64,000 bases of DNA, from NCBI GenBank assembly GCA_001999425.1, contig MLHP01000007.1:1-64000 (forward strand). The letters run 5' to 3'. A model generated the notes under the pieces. It did not search any database, was not told the origin of the DNA, and was given only the letters and a program-made list of their open reading frames with translations. Shown here in pieces: positions 51,866 to 61,176 of this stretch. Position numbers and translations under genes: made by a program. This stretch comes from Rodentibacter genomosp. 2 (GTDB lineage Bacteria > Pseudomonadota > Gammaproteobacteria > Enterobacterales > Pasteurellaceae). Every line of letters starts with the position of its first letter. The stretch's first letter is position 1.

Positions 51866-51911
51866 AAAGTGCGGTCAATTTTAGAAATGTTTTGAAAATT
51901 GACCGCACTTT
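51866..51911. terminator. Uptake-sequence terminator behind gntT
   Basis: AAAGTGCGGTCAATTTT and AAAATTGACCGCACTTT form a 17-base perfect stem five bases after the gntT stop (minus strand). Confidence 0.87.
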
Positions 51912-51915
51912 TAGG

Positions 51916-53265
51916 CTATAAAATAATGCTACCGATAAGGGCTATGATGAAACCGACTACCCCGATAGAGGTTTCAAGTAGGGTCCAGGTTTTTAAGGTC
52001 GTTTTGGTATCCATTTCCAAGAAACGGCTCATAAGCCAGAAACCGGAATCGTTTACGTGGGATAAGACGGTTGCACCCGACGCAATAGCGATGACGATAA
52101 AGCAAAGATCAAATTGACTTAAATCGGTTGCCGCTGCAACGCTTGGGGAAATAAGTGCTGCCGCCGTGGTAAGCGCAACGGTCGCCGAACCTTGTGCAAC
52201 ACGCATCACCATTGCAATAACGAAAGCGGCAACAATGATTGGCATACCAGTATCCGATAGCATCGCGGATAATACATCACCGATACCGCTGGCTCGTAGC
52301 ACGCTGCCAAACATTCCGCCCGCACCGGTAACCAGCACGATTGAGCAGATAGGACCTAGGGCATTGTCACAGATTTTTTCGATTTGTTCATAACTACGTT
52401 GATCTTTAAGCAATAAAATTGCCACGATCAATGTGATTAATAACGCAATAGGCGTTTTACCAATTAAACGGAGCGATGCCACCCAAGTTTGCGAACCATC
52501 AATCACTTTTGCCACACTTAATGTATTCAACCCAGTATCAAATAAAATAAGGATAATTGGCAGTAATAAAACGGTCATCACACGGGCAAAACTAGGCGGG
52601 TTCTGTACTGAGGTATCGCTAATTGCCACGGCGTTTAAAAATGCTTTTGGCAAATCAACATGCACTTTTTTACTAATAAACATACTGAATAAATAAGTAC
52701 CGATATACCAAGTCGGGATAGCACAAATTAAACCGACGATCATTAATAAACCAATATTTACCCCCAGCAAATCGCCGGACGCAACAGGGCCGGGATGAGG
52801 CGGAAGGAAAGCGTGCATTACGGCAAATGCACCGGCAGTAGGAAAGGCATAGCGTAATACTGAACCGCCGAAACGTTTTGCCACACTAAACACGATGGGG
52901 AGCATTACGACTAAACCGGCGTCAAAGAAAATAGGGAAACCGAATAATAATGAAGCAACACCTAACGCAAAGGGGGCTTTTTTCTCGCCAAATTTATTAA
53001 TCAAGGTATCCGCAAGTACTTTCGCACCACCGGTGATTTCCAATAAACGTCCAATCATTGCGCCTAATCCGACAAGTAGCGCAACGGATGCCAGCGTGTT
53101 ACCAAACCCGCCAAGCAAGGTAGGGAGAATTTTTTCCACCGGAATGCCGGCAGCCAGTGCCGTGAGCAAACTGACAATGATCAACGCAACAAATGCGTGG
53201 ACTTTAAATTTTATAATAAGCAAAAGCAGCAATAAAATTGCTGTAATCATGATTGCGATAAGCAT
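51916..53265 (-). CDS. gntT: Gluconate:H+ symporter, GntP family
   Basis: This 449-residue inner-membrane permease has about fourteen hydrophobic segments. It begins MLIAIMITAILLLLLLIIKF and has the GntP-family blocks LLGGFGNTLASVALLVGLGA, MIGRLLEITGGAKVLADTL and AFPTAGAFAVMHAFLPPHPG. ATG 53265 follows GAGGA; an upstream ATG adds six residues. It is divergent from gntK, and the shared 227-base region has GntR operators and CRP sites, which supports gluconate as substrate. Confidence 0.9.
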   Translation of the reverse strand: MLIAIMITAILLLLLLIIKFKVHAFVALIIVSLLTALAAGIPVEKILPTLLGGFGNTLASVALLVGLGAMIGRLLEITGGAKVLADTLINKFGEKKAPFALGVASLLFGFPIFFDAGLVVMLPIVFSVAKRFGGSVLRYAFPTAGAFAVMHAFLPPHPGPVASGDLLGVNIGLLMIVGLICAIPTWYIGTYLFSMFISKKVHVDLPKAFLNAVAISDTSVQNPPSFARVMTVLLLPIILILFDTGLNTLSVAKVIDGSQTWVASLRLIGKTPIALLITLIVAILLLKDQRSYEQIEKICDNALGPICSIVLVTGAGGMFGSVLRASGIGDVLSAMLSDTGMPIIVAAFVIAMVMRVAQGSATVALTTAAALISPSVAAATDLSQFDLCFIVIAIASGATVLSHVNDSGFWLMSRFLEMDTKTTLKTWTLLETSIGVVGFIIALIGSIIL

Positions 53266-53284
53266 AAATTTTCCTCTAAGCAAA

Positions 53285-53444
53285 TTGTTACGGGTAACAT
53301 ACTTCCTTTTCTAAAATCAGTAAATGATGAGTTTACTAATTTGTGATCTTGTTCACATTATTTTTACTTTTTAGCAGAACTTAGTTTTGTTAAATAAATT
53401 TATTTTGTGACCTTGATCACAGAATTGAATGTTACTGGTAACAT
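53285..53444. promoter_or_regulatory. Gluconate control region: two GntR operators, two CRP sites
   Basis: TTGTTACGGGTAACAT (53285-53300) and ATGTTACTGGTAACAT (53429-53444) match the GntR operator palindrome ATGTTACCGGTAACAT. TGTGA-TCTTGT-TCACA (53342-53357) and TGTGA-CCTTGA-TCACA (53406-53421) are perfect CRP cores. One operator lies next to each gene start and the CRP sites lie between, so repression and activation act on both directions. Confidence 0.9.
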
Positions 53445-53492
53445 TCTTGTCAGAATTTAGGTATGGTGGCAAAAAATTTTTAGGAGAATGTT

Positions 53493-54020
53493 ATGAACAA
53501 AAAAGGACAAGCGGGTAAAAGTTTTATTCTTATGGGCGTTTCGAGTACCGGTAAAACTTCTGTTGGAACGGAAATTGCACAGCGTTTAGGGATTAAATTG
53601 ATTGACGGTGATGATCTTCATCCACGAGCGAATATTATTAAAATGGGGAACGGGTATCCACTTGATGATAATGATCGTGCCCCTTGGCTTGAGCGTGTGC
53701 GCGATGCTGCATTTAGCCTTGAACACAAAAGTGAGGTCGGTATCATTGTTTGTTCTGCATTGAAGAAAAAGTATCGGGATTTGATTCGTGAAGGTAATGA
53801 AGGCGTAAAATTTTTATTTTTGCAAGGCTCTTTTGATTTAGTGCTTGAGCGTATGAAGCAACGCAAAGGACATTATATGAAAACGGCGATGCTAAAAAGC
53901 CAATTTGACACCCTTGAAGTTCCCGGAGAAGATGAGCCAGATGTGATTCACATTGATATTGATGGTAGCTTTGAGGAAGTCGTACAGCGCTGTATTCACG
54001 CACTGAAGCCGTTATTTTGA
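53493..54020 (+). CDS. gntK: Gluconokinase
   Basis: GntK makes 6-phosphogluconate from gluconate and ATP. The 175-residue P-loop kinase has Walker A LMGVSSTGKTSVGTEIAQ, the substrate region LIDGDDLHPRANIIKM, and PLDDNDRAPWLERVRDAA. TTAGGAG lies eight bases before the ATG. It is divergent from gntT and followed, convergently, by gntR behind a paired-uptake hairpin. No edd or eda gene is in the window, so the product presumably enters the pentose phosphate path. Confidence 0.95.
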   Translation: MNKKGQAGKSFILMGVSSTGKTSVGTEIAQRLGIKLIDGDDLHPRANIIKMGNGYPLDDNDRAPWLERVRDAAFSLEHKSEVGIIVCSALKKKYRDLIREGNEGVKFLFLQGSFDLVLERMKQRKGHYMKTAMLKSQFDTLEVPGEDEPDVIHIDIDGSFEEVVQRCIHALKPLF

Positions 54021-54025
54021 CGATG

Positions 54026-54053
54026 AAAGTGCGGTTAAAATTGACCGCACTTT
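54026..54053. terminator. Uptake-sequence terminator between gntK and gntR
   Basis: AAAGTGCGGT and ACCGCACTTT pair around eight bases. The two genes converge here, so it can serve both. Confidence 0.85.
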
Positions 54054-55048
54054 TACATACTCTCACCAACATGAATATGAAATCCAAGATCAATCATTTT
54101 TTCTGTGAGCGCTTCATTATTCAATCGGGCTAAGAGTTCTTGGGCTGCCGTTTTACCAATTTCCAAACGCGGTGTGATGACCGTCGCCAGTTGGGGGCTA
54201 ACGGAAAAGCCCACATCATGTCCGTGAAACCCTGCAATGGCAATTTGCGTAGGAATATTAATACCTAAGCGTTGGCATTCAAATAATGCACCAATGGCCA
54301 AATCATCATTTGTACAAAAGATACCATTGGTTTCCGGGCGTTTTTCGAGAATTTGACGAAGCTGTTTTCCGCCTAAGGTGAAAGACGAAGGTTCTTCGGT
54401 GATTAAACTATAGGGTTCAAGTCCATATTTTTTCATGGCTTGCTCATAGCCCTGCATTTTTAGCTGGGTACGTTTATCCATTCGGGCAGTGAAATAGACG
54501 ACATGGTTATGCCCACGTTTAATCATGGTTTCCACCATGGCTTGTGCCGCAGCAACATTATCAAATCCAATCACTTGTTGAATACCGGGTTGTGTGCTAT
54601 CCATAATTTCAATCACCGGAATATTGGCTACTTCAATCATTTTGAGGGTGCGTAAAGAATGGTAATTTTCCGACAAAATCAATCCGTCCACATTATACGA
54701 AAGTAAACTTTCGATACGTTCTTCCTCCTTTTTAACACTATAACCATAATGTGCCAACATAGTTTGGTAACCGGCTTGGTCGAGGACGAGCTCAATTCCT
54801 TTTAGTACGTCGGCAAAAACATGGTTGGTTAGCGAAGGAAGCAATACGCCAATGGCTTTACTCTTGGCATTTGAGAGAATTTCCGGGGCTCGGTTGGGAA
54901 TATAACCAAATTGCTCAATCGCCGCCGCAATTCGGGTTTGGGTTTCTTGTGCGACGGAATTAGGGTTACGCAGATAACGGCTTACCGTCATTTTGGTGAT
55001 ACCGAGGTGAGCCGCAATATCTTGTAAAGTGGGGCGTTTATGTTTCAT
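54053..55048 (-). CDS. gntR: GntR, LacI-family gluconate repressor
   Basis: This 331-residue repressor is the same length as E. coli GntR. The LacI-type helix-turn-helix and hinge read TLQDIAAHLGITKMTVSRYL (residues about 6-25), then a periplasmic-binding-protein-like sensor domain starts at AIGVLLPSLTNHVFADVLKG. Operators of the expected sequence lie at 53285 and 53429. It is convergent with gntK. Gluconate as inducer follows from the E. coli homologue. Confidence 0.92.
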   Translation of the reverse strand: MKHKRPTLQDIAAHLGITKMTVSRYLRNPNSVAQETQTRIAAAIEQFGYIPNRAPEILSNAKSKAIGVLLPSLTNHVFADVLKGIELVLDQAGYQTMLAHYGYSVKKEEERIESLLSYNVDGLILSENYHSLRTLKMIEVANIPVIEIMDSTQPGIQQVIGFDNVAAAQAMVETMIKRGHNHVVYFTARMDKRTQLKMQGYEQAMKKYGLEPYSLITEEPSSFTLGGKQLRQILEKRPETNGIFCTNDDLAIGALFECQRLGINIPTQIAIAGFHGHDVGFSVSPQLATVITPRLEIGKTAAQELLARLNNEALTEKMIDLGFHIHVGESM

Positions 55049-55167
55049 TAAAAGTCGGATTGAATAATGTGTTGCGAAAGTATAGCAAAAACATTTGATT
55101 TTTTGACCGCACTTTTGTGTGAAAAAAGGTATAATTTGTCATCAATTTATTATAAGGAAAGGCTATA

Positions 55168-56208
55168 GTGGACGAAATTCGTTTAACACAATACAGTCAC
55201 GGCGCAGGTTGAGGCTGCAAAATTTCGCCTAAGGTGTTAGGGACAATTTTACAAACGCAACTTGAACATTTTGTCGATCCGCATTTATTGGTCGGCAATG
55301 ATACGGCAGATGATGCAGCGGTGTATGATTTGGGAAATGGTACTGCGATTATCAGTACTACGGATTTCTTTATGCCTATTGTGGATGATGCCTTTGATTT
55401 TGGTCGTATCGCGGCAACCAATGCGATCAGTGATATTTTTGCCATGGGCGGTAAACCTATTATGGCGATTGCGATCTTAGGTTTTCCGATTAATAAACTG
55501 CCGGCAGAAATTGCACAAAAAATTGTGGAGGGGGGGCGATTCGCTTGCCACCAAGCCGGTATTTCCCTTGCCGGCGGTCATTCCATTGATGCGCCGGAAC
55601 CGATTTTTGGTTTAGCGGTAACCGGTGTGATTAATACTGAAAAAGTGAAACGAAATGCTTCTGCCGAAGCAGGTTGTAAACTGTATTTAACCAAACCTTT
55701 GGGGATTGGGGTACTGACTACGGCGGAGAAAAAAGGCAGATTAAGACCCGAACATCAAGGGGTGGCAACCGCAGCAATGTGCCAGATGAATATTATCGGT
55801 AGTCAATTTTCTGAAGTGGACGGTGTCACCGCAATGACGGACGTAACGGGGTTTGGTTTACTCGGACATCTACTTGAAATTTGTGAAGGCTCAAAGCTAA
55901 ATGCCGAGCTGTTTTTCGATAAAATCCCTACTCTTGAGGGGGTATCGGAGTATATTTCGGAAGGCTGCGTACCGGGCGGCACAACGCGTAATTTCGATAG
56001 TTACGGGCATAAAGTAGGCGTATTAAGCGATTATCAAAAAGCTGTCTTGTGTGATCCGCAAACCTCTGGCGGTTTGTTGGTTGCGGTGAAACCGGAAAGT
56101 GAAACGGAAATGCTAAATATTGCACAGCGTGCAGGCATTGATATTTACGAAGTCGGTGTACTGAAAGCACGAGAAACGGAAAGCGAGATATTCGTGAAAA
56201 TTCGTTAA
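55168..56208 (+). CDS. selD: Selenophosphate synthetase containing selenocysteine (in-frame UGA)
   Basis: SelD makes selenophosphate from selenide and ATP, the selenium donor for selenocysteine. The frame starts at GTG 55168 ([14 protein letters not shown]), behind AAGGAAAGG, reads TGA at 55210-55212 as codon 15, and continues [10 protein letters not shown] to TAA at 56206-56208: 346 residues. The UGA sits where other SelD proteins have the catalytic Cys, followed by the normal GCK. Annotation programs usually start too late (55234), losing this residue. Other motifs are [37 protein letters not shown] and [15 protein letters not shown]. influenzae SelD is known to be a selenoprotein. selA, selB and selC lie outside the window. 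Confidence 0.93.
55210..55246 (+). promoter_or_regulatory. SECIS element in selD mRNA
   Basis: CCTAA (55228-55232) and TTAGG (55237-55241) pair around a GGTG loop, 16-29 bases after the UGA. This is the place and loop type (G-rich apex) expected for a bacterial SECIS that binds SelB. Confidence 0.7.
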
Positions 56209-56211
56209 AAC

Positions 56212-56240
56212 AAAAGCGTGGATCTCAGTCCACGCTTTTA
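56212..56240. terminator. Terminator between selD and hemH
   Basis: AAAAGCGTGGA and TCCACGCTTTT pair around six bases between convergent genes, with A/T runs on both sides. Confidence 0.88.
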
Positions 56241-57212
56241 TTATGCAATCTTTTCTAAAATCAATTTTCCCATCATTTCGATATGCGCCGGTGCGGCATT
56301 TAATGCGGGAATGTATTGATAAGATTCCCCGCCGTTATTTAAGAAATTTTCACGGTTTTCTTCATCAATTTCTTCAAGGGTTTCTAAACAATCTACCGAA
56401 AAGCCCGGACAAACCACCGCCACTTTATTAATGCCTTGTGTTGCGGCATTTTCCAAAAATGCATCCGTGTAAGGTTGCAACCATTCTTCGCGACCAAAAC
56501 GGGATTGGAATGTTATACCCCACTGATTTTCCGTTAAACCGAGTTTATCCGCCACGGCAATGCTGGTTTGCTTGCAATGTTTCCGATAATAATCGCCCAT
56601 TTCTTCATAACGGAGTGGAATGCCGTGATACGAAAATAATAGAAACTCGTCAGGTTTTAACCGCACTTTGATGGAGTCCACCAGCGCATTAATGTAGTTT
56701 TCATCTAAATGATAAGCGTGGATAAATTCAAACGGAACCATACCGCGTTCTTTTTTCATCGCCTTGGCGAAAGCATCAAATAATGCGCCTGTGGTTGTAC
56801 TGGAATATTGCGGATAAAGCGGCAATACAATGATTTTTTCTACTTGATTTTCAAGTAATTTCTTCACTGCATTTGGTATGGAAGGATTGCCGTAAGTCAT
56901 CGCAATTTCTATTTGTGCATGAATGTTTTGAGCCTTTAAATAGGCTTGCAATGCGGTTTGTTGCTGCATTGTGATGGTTAGCAAAGGTGAGCCTTGTTCT
57001 GTCCAAATCGCTTGGTAATTTTTAGCAATACGTTTGGAACGTAAAGGAAGAATTACGGTTTTGAGTAAAGGTAACCATTTCCAAGAGGGCAAATCGACCA
57101 CGCGGGGATCGCTTAAAAATTCCCATAAATAACGGGAAATTGCCGAAGGTGTGGGTTCATCAGGCGTGCCTAAATTGGCAAGAATGACACCAATTTTTTT
57201 TGTTTTTGTCAT
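56241..57212 (-). CDS. hemH: Ferrochelatase
   Basis: HemH inserts Fe2+ into protoporphyrin IX, the last step of haem synthesis. It has 323 residues. The catalytic His lies in [16 protein letters not shown] and the conserved Glu in the C-terminal part [34 protein letters not shown] opens the protein. ATG 57212 overlaps the upstream thioesterase stop by four bases (ATGA), so they are co-translated. A longer frame to 57251 lies inside the thioesterase gene and is rejected. Confidence 0.95.
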   Translation of the reverse strand: MTKTKKIGVILANLGTPDEPTPSAISRYLWEFLSDPRVVDLPSWKWLPLLKTVILPLRSKRIAKNYQAIWTEQGSPLLTITMQQQTALQAYLKAQNIHAQIEIAMTYGNPSIPNAVKKLLENQVEKIIVLPLYPQYSSTTTGALFDAFAKAMKKERGMVPFEFIHAYHLDENYINALVDSIKVRLKPDEFLLFSYHGIPLRYEEMGDYYRKHCKQTSIAVADKLGLTENQWGITFQSRFGREEWLQPYTDAFLENAATQGINKVAVVCPGFSVDCLETLEEIDEENRENFLNNGGESYQYIPALNAAPAHIEMMGKLILEKIA

Positions 57213-57625
57213 AAATCTATAATAGAAAGGGTTAATCGTGAAACGTGGCAAAGTTTATCCTGATCATTGCGGATGTCAATTTGCCAAACATGGATATTTT
57301 TACTTAAATTGATAGGTGTAGCCTTTGCTGTCACTTTACCTTGACGTATCGGACGAAGGTGATTTGAGCTAATATCCAGTCCCACAGCGGCTTTACCTTC
57401 CTCTACACAAAGCAATCCGGCAAGCGAGCCGACAGTTTCTGCTAGCGCAACAGAAATCCCCCCGTGTAATAGACCAAAAGGCTGTGTTGTGCGGTGATCC
57501 ACCGGCATTGTTGCTTCAAGCCAATTCTCACCAAAAGCAGAAATTTCAATCCCAAGATGTTCAATGGCACAGTTTTTACCCATTTCGTTGAGTTGTGAAA
57601 GCGTAAATGGTTTTTTCCAGATCAT
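57209..57625 (-). CDS. Hotdog-fold acyl-CoA thioesterase, MenI/YdiI type
   Basis: This 138-residue hotdog thioesterase of the PaaI/4HBT family begins [20 protein letters not shown] and has the catalytic region [20 protein letters not shown], with the HGG motif and active-site Glu/Asp, and [21 protein letters not shown]. coli YdiI (MenI) hydrolyses 1,4-dihydroxy-2-naphthoyl-CoA in menaquinone synthesis. The same reaction is likely but not certain here. It lies behind the ydiJ-like gene, as in E. coli, and overlaps hemH by four bases. Confidence 0.85.
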   Translation of the reverse strand: MIWKKPFTLSQLNEMGKNCAIEHLGIEISAFGENWLEATMPVDHRTTQPFGLLHGGISVALAETVGSLAGLLCVEEGKAAVGLDISSNHLRPIRQGKVTAKATPINLSKNIHVWQIDIRNDQDKLCHVSRLTLSIIDL

Positions 57626-57680
57626 TTATTGTCCTTAATGTAAAATCCCTTTTGTCGTAAAGAGGGATAAGAAATTGACG

Positions 57681-60600
57681 CTATTTTTGCCCGCTTAATA
57701 CTTCCAATAATGCTTGTACCGGATGTTTTAAGGCCACATTCTCATAGCGTTTTACCTGACTGCGGCAGGAATAGCCGGTTGCTAAGCAAAAGTGCGGATC
57801 TTTTCCGTGGAGTTTTTTACCCCATGAAATATCGTAAATTTCACGGCTCATGGTTTGGTTTTGTCGTTCGTGACCAAATACGCCCGCCATACCGCAACAT
57901 CCCACTTTTTCTACGGTTAATTGTTGCCCGAATTTTTCAAAAATTTGTTGCCATTCTTTTGGGCTGTTCGGCATAAATGTGGATTCCGTACAATGAGGAA
58001 AGAAATGCCAGAGGAAAGAGCGGTCAAAAGTTGGCATATTTTCTAATTGGGGATTTAAATCCGCAGAATGGAGTTGTATTTTTAACCATTCGTGCACACT
58101 GAGTACATGAAAATCACCACGTTTTTCCTGTAATGCTTCTCTATATTCATCGCGGTAGGAAAGCACAATCGCCGGATCAACTCCTACCAATGGTGCGCCC
58201 AGTTTAGCAATGCGATTAAGAAATTCTGCCTGATTTTTGGCGGTTTTGGCAAAACGGTTTAGGAAGCCTTTTACGTGTAGTGCTTTGCCGTTCGGTTTGA
58301 AGGGCAGTAGGATCGGTTTAAAGCCTAACTTTTGTGTGAGTGCCACAAAATCCCGTACGACTTTAGCATCGTAATAAGACGTATAAGGATCTTGCACAAT
58401 GAATAACATTTTTTCTTTTTCTATCGTGCTTAAACTTTCCAATTCTTCTAAGGATTTGCCTTGATAGTTAATTTCCACCAGTTGCTGTTGTAAATTCGGT
58501 TCGGAAAGCAGCGGCAAATTTGTCATTCCAATCATTTTCTCTGCTAATCGTTGAGTGGGCTTTAATTTTGTAAAATAATTGAAGAACTTCGCTTGTTTAG
58601 CCATGTAGGGCGCGGCAAATTCTAAATTTGCAACAAGATGATCTTTTATGGGGCGTAAATAGCGGCTGTGGTAAAAATGGAAAAATTTTGCACGGAAACT
58701 TGGCACGTCAATTTTAATCGGGCATTGGCTAGCACAGGCTTTACAGGCGAGGCAGGTATCCATCGCCGCTTTTACTTCGTGGGAAAAATCATAATTTCCC
58801 CACCATTTTTGTATGCTATGGCGCAGACGGGCTACAAGTGCGGTCAGTTTTATTTCGGTTTTTTTGAAATCTAACTTATCCGGCGTGATATTTTCATTGG
58901 CGAGTAAACGTAGCCATTCGCGTACTATTGCGGCACGGCCTTTTGGGGAAAAAACACGATTTTTACTCACTTTCATAGAAGGGCACATAATGCTGTGTTC
59001 ATCAAAATTAAAGCACAAACCATTGCCGTTGCAGTTCATTGCCCCTTTAAATTCATCCCGTATTTGGATTGGGATCTGCCGATCATTGTCGGCACGCATA
59101 GGGGATAAAATAGCATAAAGTTCATCTTCATAACCTAAAGGCGTGCAGATTTTACCGGGGTTTAGACGATTATGGGGATCAAAGAGGGATTTTATATAGC
59201 GGAGTTCATTCCAGAGTTCTGGCGTGAAGAATTTTTCGCCATAATGTGAACGTACGCCTTTGCCGTGTTCACCCCATAATAAACCGCCATATTTAACGGT
59301 GAGTTCTGCCACTTCATCGGAAATTTGTTTAAACAGTTTCACTTGTTCTTTGTCGCATAAATCCAATGCCGGACGAACGTGTAATACGCCGGCATCCACA
59401 TGCCCAAACATTCCATATTGTAAATTGTGACGATCTAACAAAGCACGAAATTCCGTGATGTAATCGGCAAGATGTTCTGGTGGTACACAGGTATCTTCCA
59501 CAAAAGGAATCGGTTTTGCGCTGCCTTTAGCATTGCCAAGTAAACCTACAGCTTTTTTGCGCATTGCATAAATACGTTCAATGGACGCTAAGTCGGTACA
59601 GACTTGATAGCCTATGATGTCATCTTTTTGATTGGCGATTTTTTCATCTAATACTTGGCAAAGTGCGGTCACTTGGCGATGAATTTTTTCTTTATTATTG
59701 CCGGCATATTCCACGATATTTAAGCCAAGAATCGGATTGTTTTCTTCTTCCGTTAAGAGCTCGCTTACCGAGTGCCAAATGATGTCTTGTTTGGCTAGAT
59801 TCAGTACTTTGGAATCCACTGTCTCGACAGAAAGGGCATTCGCCTTCACCATAAAAGGCGCATTGCGTAATGCCGCGTCAAACGAGCTATATTTTATATT
59901 AATCAGGGTGCGATATTGTGGGATCGGCAATAAATTAAGTTTGGCTTCGCAAATAAAGGCAAGAGAGCCTTCGGAACCGGTAAGCAAGCGGGTGAGATTA
60001 AATTCGGTTTCATCGTCATTAAAGACATTTTTTAAATCATAACCGGTCAAAAAACGATTAAGTTGTGGCAAATCTTTAACGATAGTATTACGTTTTTCTT
60101 TACAACGTTGAGCGATAGTTTGATGAAGTGTTTTGGCGGTTTTATTGAAACCAAGGGTATCAATATGGTCGAAAACAGCCTGAGATTTGACCGCACTTGT
60201 ATCAAGAATTTCGCCATTCATTAAAACGCTGCGTAGCGCTAATACGTGAGTGGACGTTTTTCCATATTGCAGTGAACCTTGCCCGGAAGCGTCAGTATTA
60301 ATCATTCCGCCCAAAGTAGCACGGTTGCTGGTAGAAAGTTCAGGGGCAAAAAATAAGCCGTGCGGTTTTAAAAATTGATTGAGCTGATCTTTTACCACAC
60401 CGGCTTGTACCCGTACCCAACGTTCTTCGACATTCAGCTCTAAAATAGCGGTCATGTAACGGGACATATCCACAATAATATTGTGATTGAGTGCTTGCCC
60501 GTTAGTGCCTGTTCCCCCACCACGAGGGGTAAAAGTGAGCGATTGAAAGTCGGAGAGATTCGCCAATTTTGTGATACGCACGACATCCGCCACTGTTTTC

Positions 60601-60773
60601 GGGAATAATATAGCTTGCGGTAGATATTGATATACACTGTTATCTGTGGCAAGGCTTAATCTATCGGCATAATTTGTCGCAATGTCCCCTTCAAAATGTT
60701 GTTTTTTTAGCTCTATAAGGTAGCGTTGAACGCTTTCATCAAGTTGTGGCGTGTTAGAAAGACGAGGTAGCAT
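57681..60773 (-). CDS. Large FAD/Fe-S D-2-hydroxyacid dehydrogenase, YdiJ family
   Basis: This 1030-residue fused protein opens with an FAD-binding PCMH domain (LTFTPRGGGTGTNGQALN, near residues 80-97) and the FAD-oxidase C domain with GMFGHVDAGVLHVRPALD. A 4Fe-4S ferredoxin part (CLACKACASQCPIKIDVPSF) lies in the second half, and a CCG-type cluster domain ends near EKVGCCGMAGVFGHE. It is the layout of E. coli YdiJ (D-2-hydroxyglutarate/D-lactate-type dehydrogenase) and of H. influenzae HI_1163. Electrons probably go to the quinone pool. The exact substrate is not clear from sequence. It is the first gene of this minus-strand unit, with the thioesterase and hemH behind. Confidence 0.88.
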   Translation of the reverse strand: MLPRLSNTPQLDESVQRYLIELKKQHFEGDIATNYADRLSLATDNSVYQYLPQAILFPKTVADVVRITKLANLSDFQSLTFTPRGGGTGTNGQALNHNIIVDMSRYMTAILELNVEERWVRVQAGVVKDQLNQFLKPHGLFFAPELSTSNRATLGGMINTDASGQGSLQYGKTSTHVLALRSVLMNGEILDTSAVKSQAVFDHIDTLGFNKTAKTLHQTIAQRCKEKRNTIVKDLPQLNRFLTGYDLKNVFNDDETEFNLTRLLTGSEGSLAFICEAKLNLLPIPQYRTLINIKYSSFDAALRNAPFMVKANALSVETVDSKVLNLAKQDIIWHSVSELLTEEENNPILGLNIVEYAGNNKEKIHRQVTALCQVLDEKIANQKDDIIGYQVCTDLASIERIYAMRKKAVGLLGNAKGSAKPIPFVEDTCVPPEHLADYITEFRALLDRHNLQYGMFGHVDAGVLHVRPALDLCDKEQVKLFKQISDEVAELTVKYGGLLWGEHGKGVRSHYGEKFFTPELWNELRYIKSLFDPHNRLNPGKICTPLGYEDELYAILSPMRADNDRQIPIQIRDEFKGAMNCNGNGLCFNFDEHSIMCPSMKVSKNRVFSPKGRAAIVREWLRLLANENITPDKLDFKKTEIKLTALVARLRHSIQKWWGNYDFSHEVKAAMDTCLACKACASQCPIKIDVPSFRAKFFHFYHSRYLRPIKDHLVANLEFAAPYMAKQAKFFNYFTKLKPTQRLAEKMIGMTNLPLLSEPNLQQQLVEINYQGKSLEELESLSTIEKEKMLFIVQDPYTSYYDAKVVRDFVALTQKLGFKPILLPFKPNGKALHVKGFLNRFAKTAKNQAEFLNRIAKLGAPLVGVDPAIVLSYRDEYREALQEKRGDFHVLSVHEWLKIQLHSADLNPQLENMPTFDRSFLWHFFPHCTESTFMPNSPKEWQQIFEKFGQQLTVEKVGCCGMAGVFGHERQNQTMSREIYDISWGKKLHGKDPHFCLATGYSCRSQVKRYENVALKHPVQALLEVLSGQK

Positions 60774-60963
60774 AGTATCATTCGTAAAATAGGAAAAAAG
60801 AGTAGAGTGATGATATATGATGTAAAAAAGAATGTCGATTTTTACAGCAGGAACCTAGTATAAAAAGGGGAAAAGCAAGGTAAAATAGACTAGATTATTA
60901 CTGAACGAAGATTCATTTATTGCATTGATCGTTTAATAAATAAACAAAAATGACAAAAAAAGT

Positions 60964-61176
60964 TTGATCTTTGAGTTTTTTATAGGATAATGATCCTACT
61001 TTTGAACGTTCCTTTGGCGATACAAAGGAATTGAATTTGTCAAAAGGATGGATATAGGGCAAATTCAAAACCCTAGTTAAGCAAATGTTTAGAGTGTTAC
61101 TTATTTTATAAAGTTCACGATAGACAAGGAAACTTTTCTTATTTTATCAATCGATGACTAAATAGAGGACATCAAA
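60964..61176 (+). promoter_or_regulatory. ompA promoter and long structured leader
   Basis: TTGATC (60964-60969) and GATAAT (60986-60991), 16 bases apart, give a likely promoter and a leader of about 175 bases. Two perfect hairpins lie in it: TTCCTTTG/CAAAGGAA (61009-61030) and TTGAATTTG/CAAATTCAA (61031-61068). The 403-base gap before ompA holds no gene; its left part is AT-rich and featureless to me. Confidence 0.65.
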
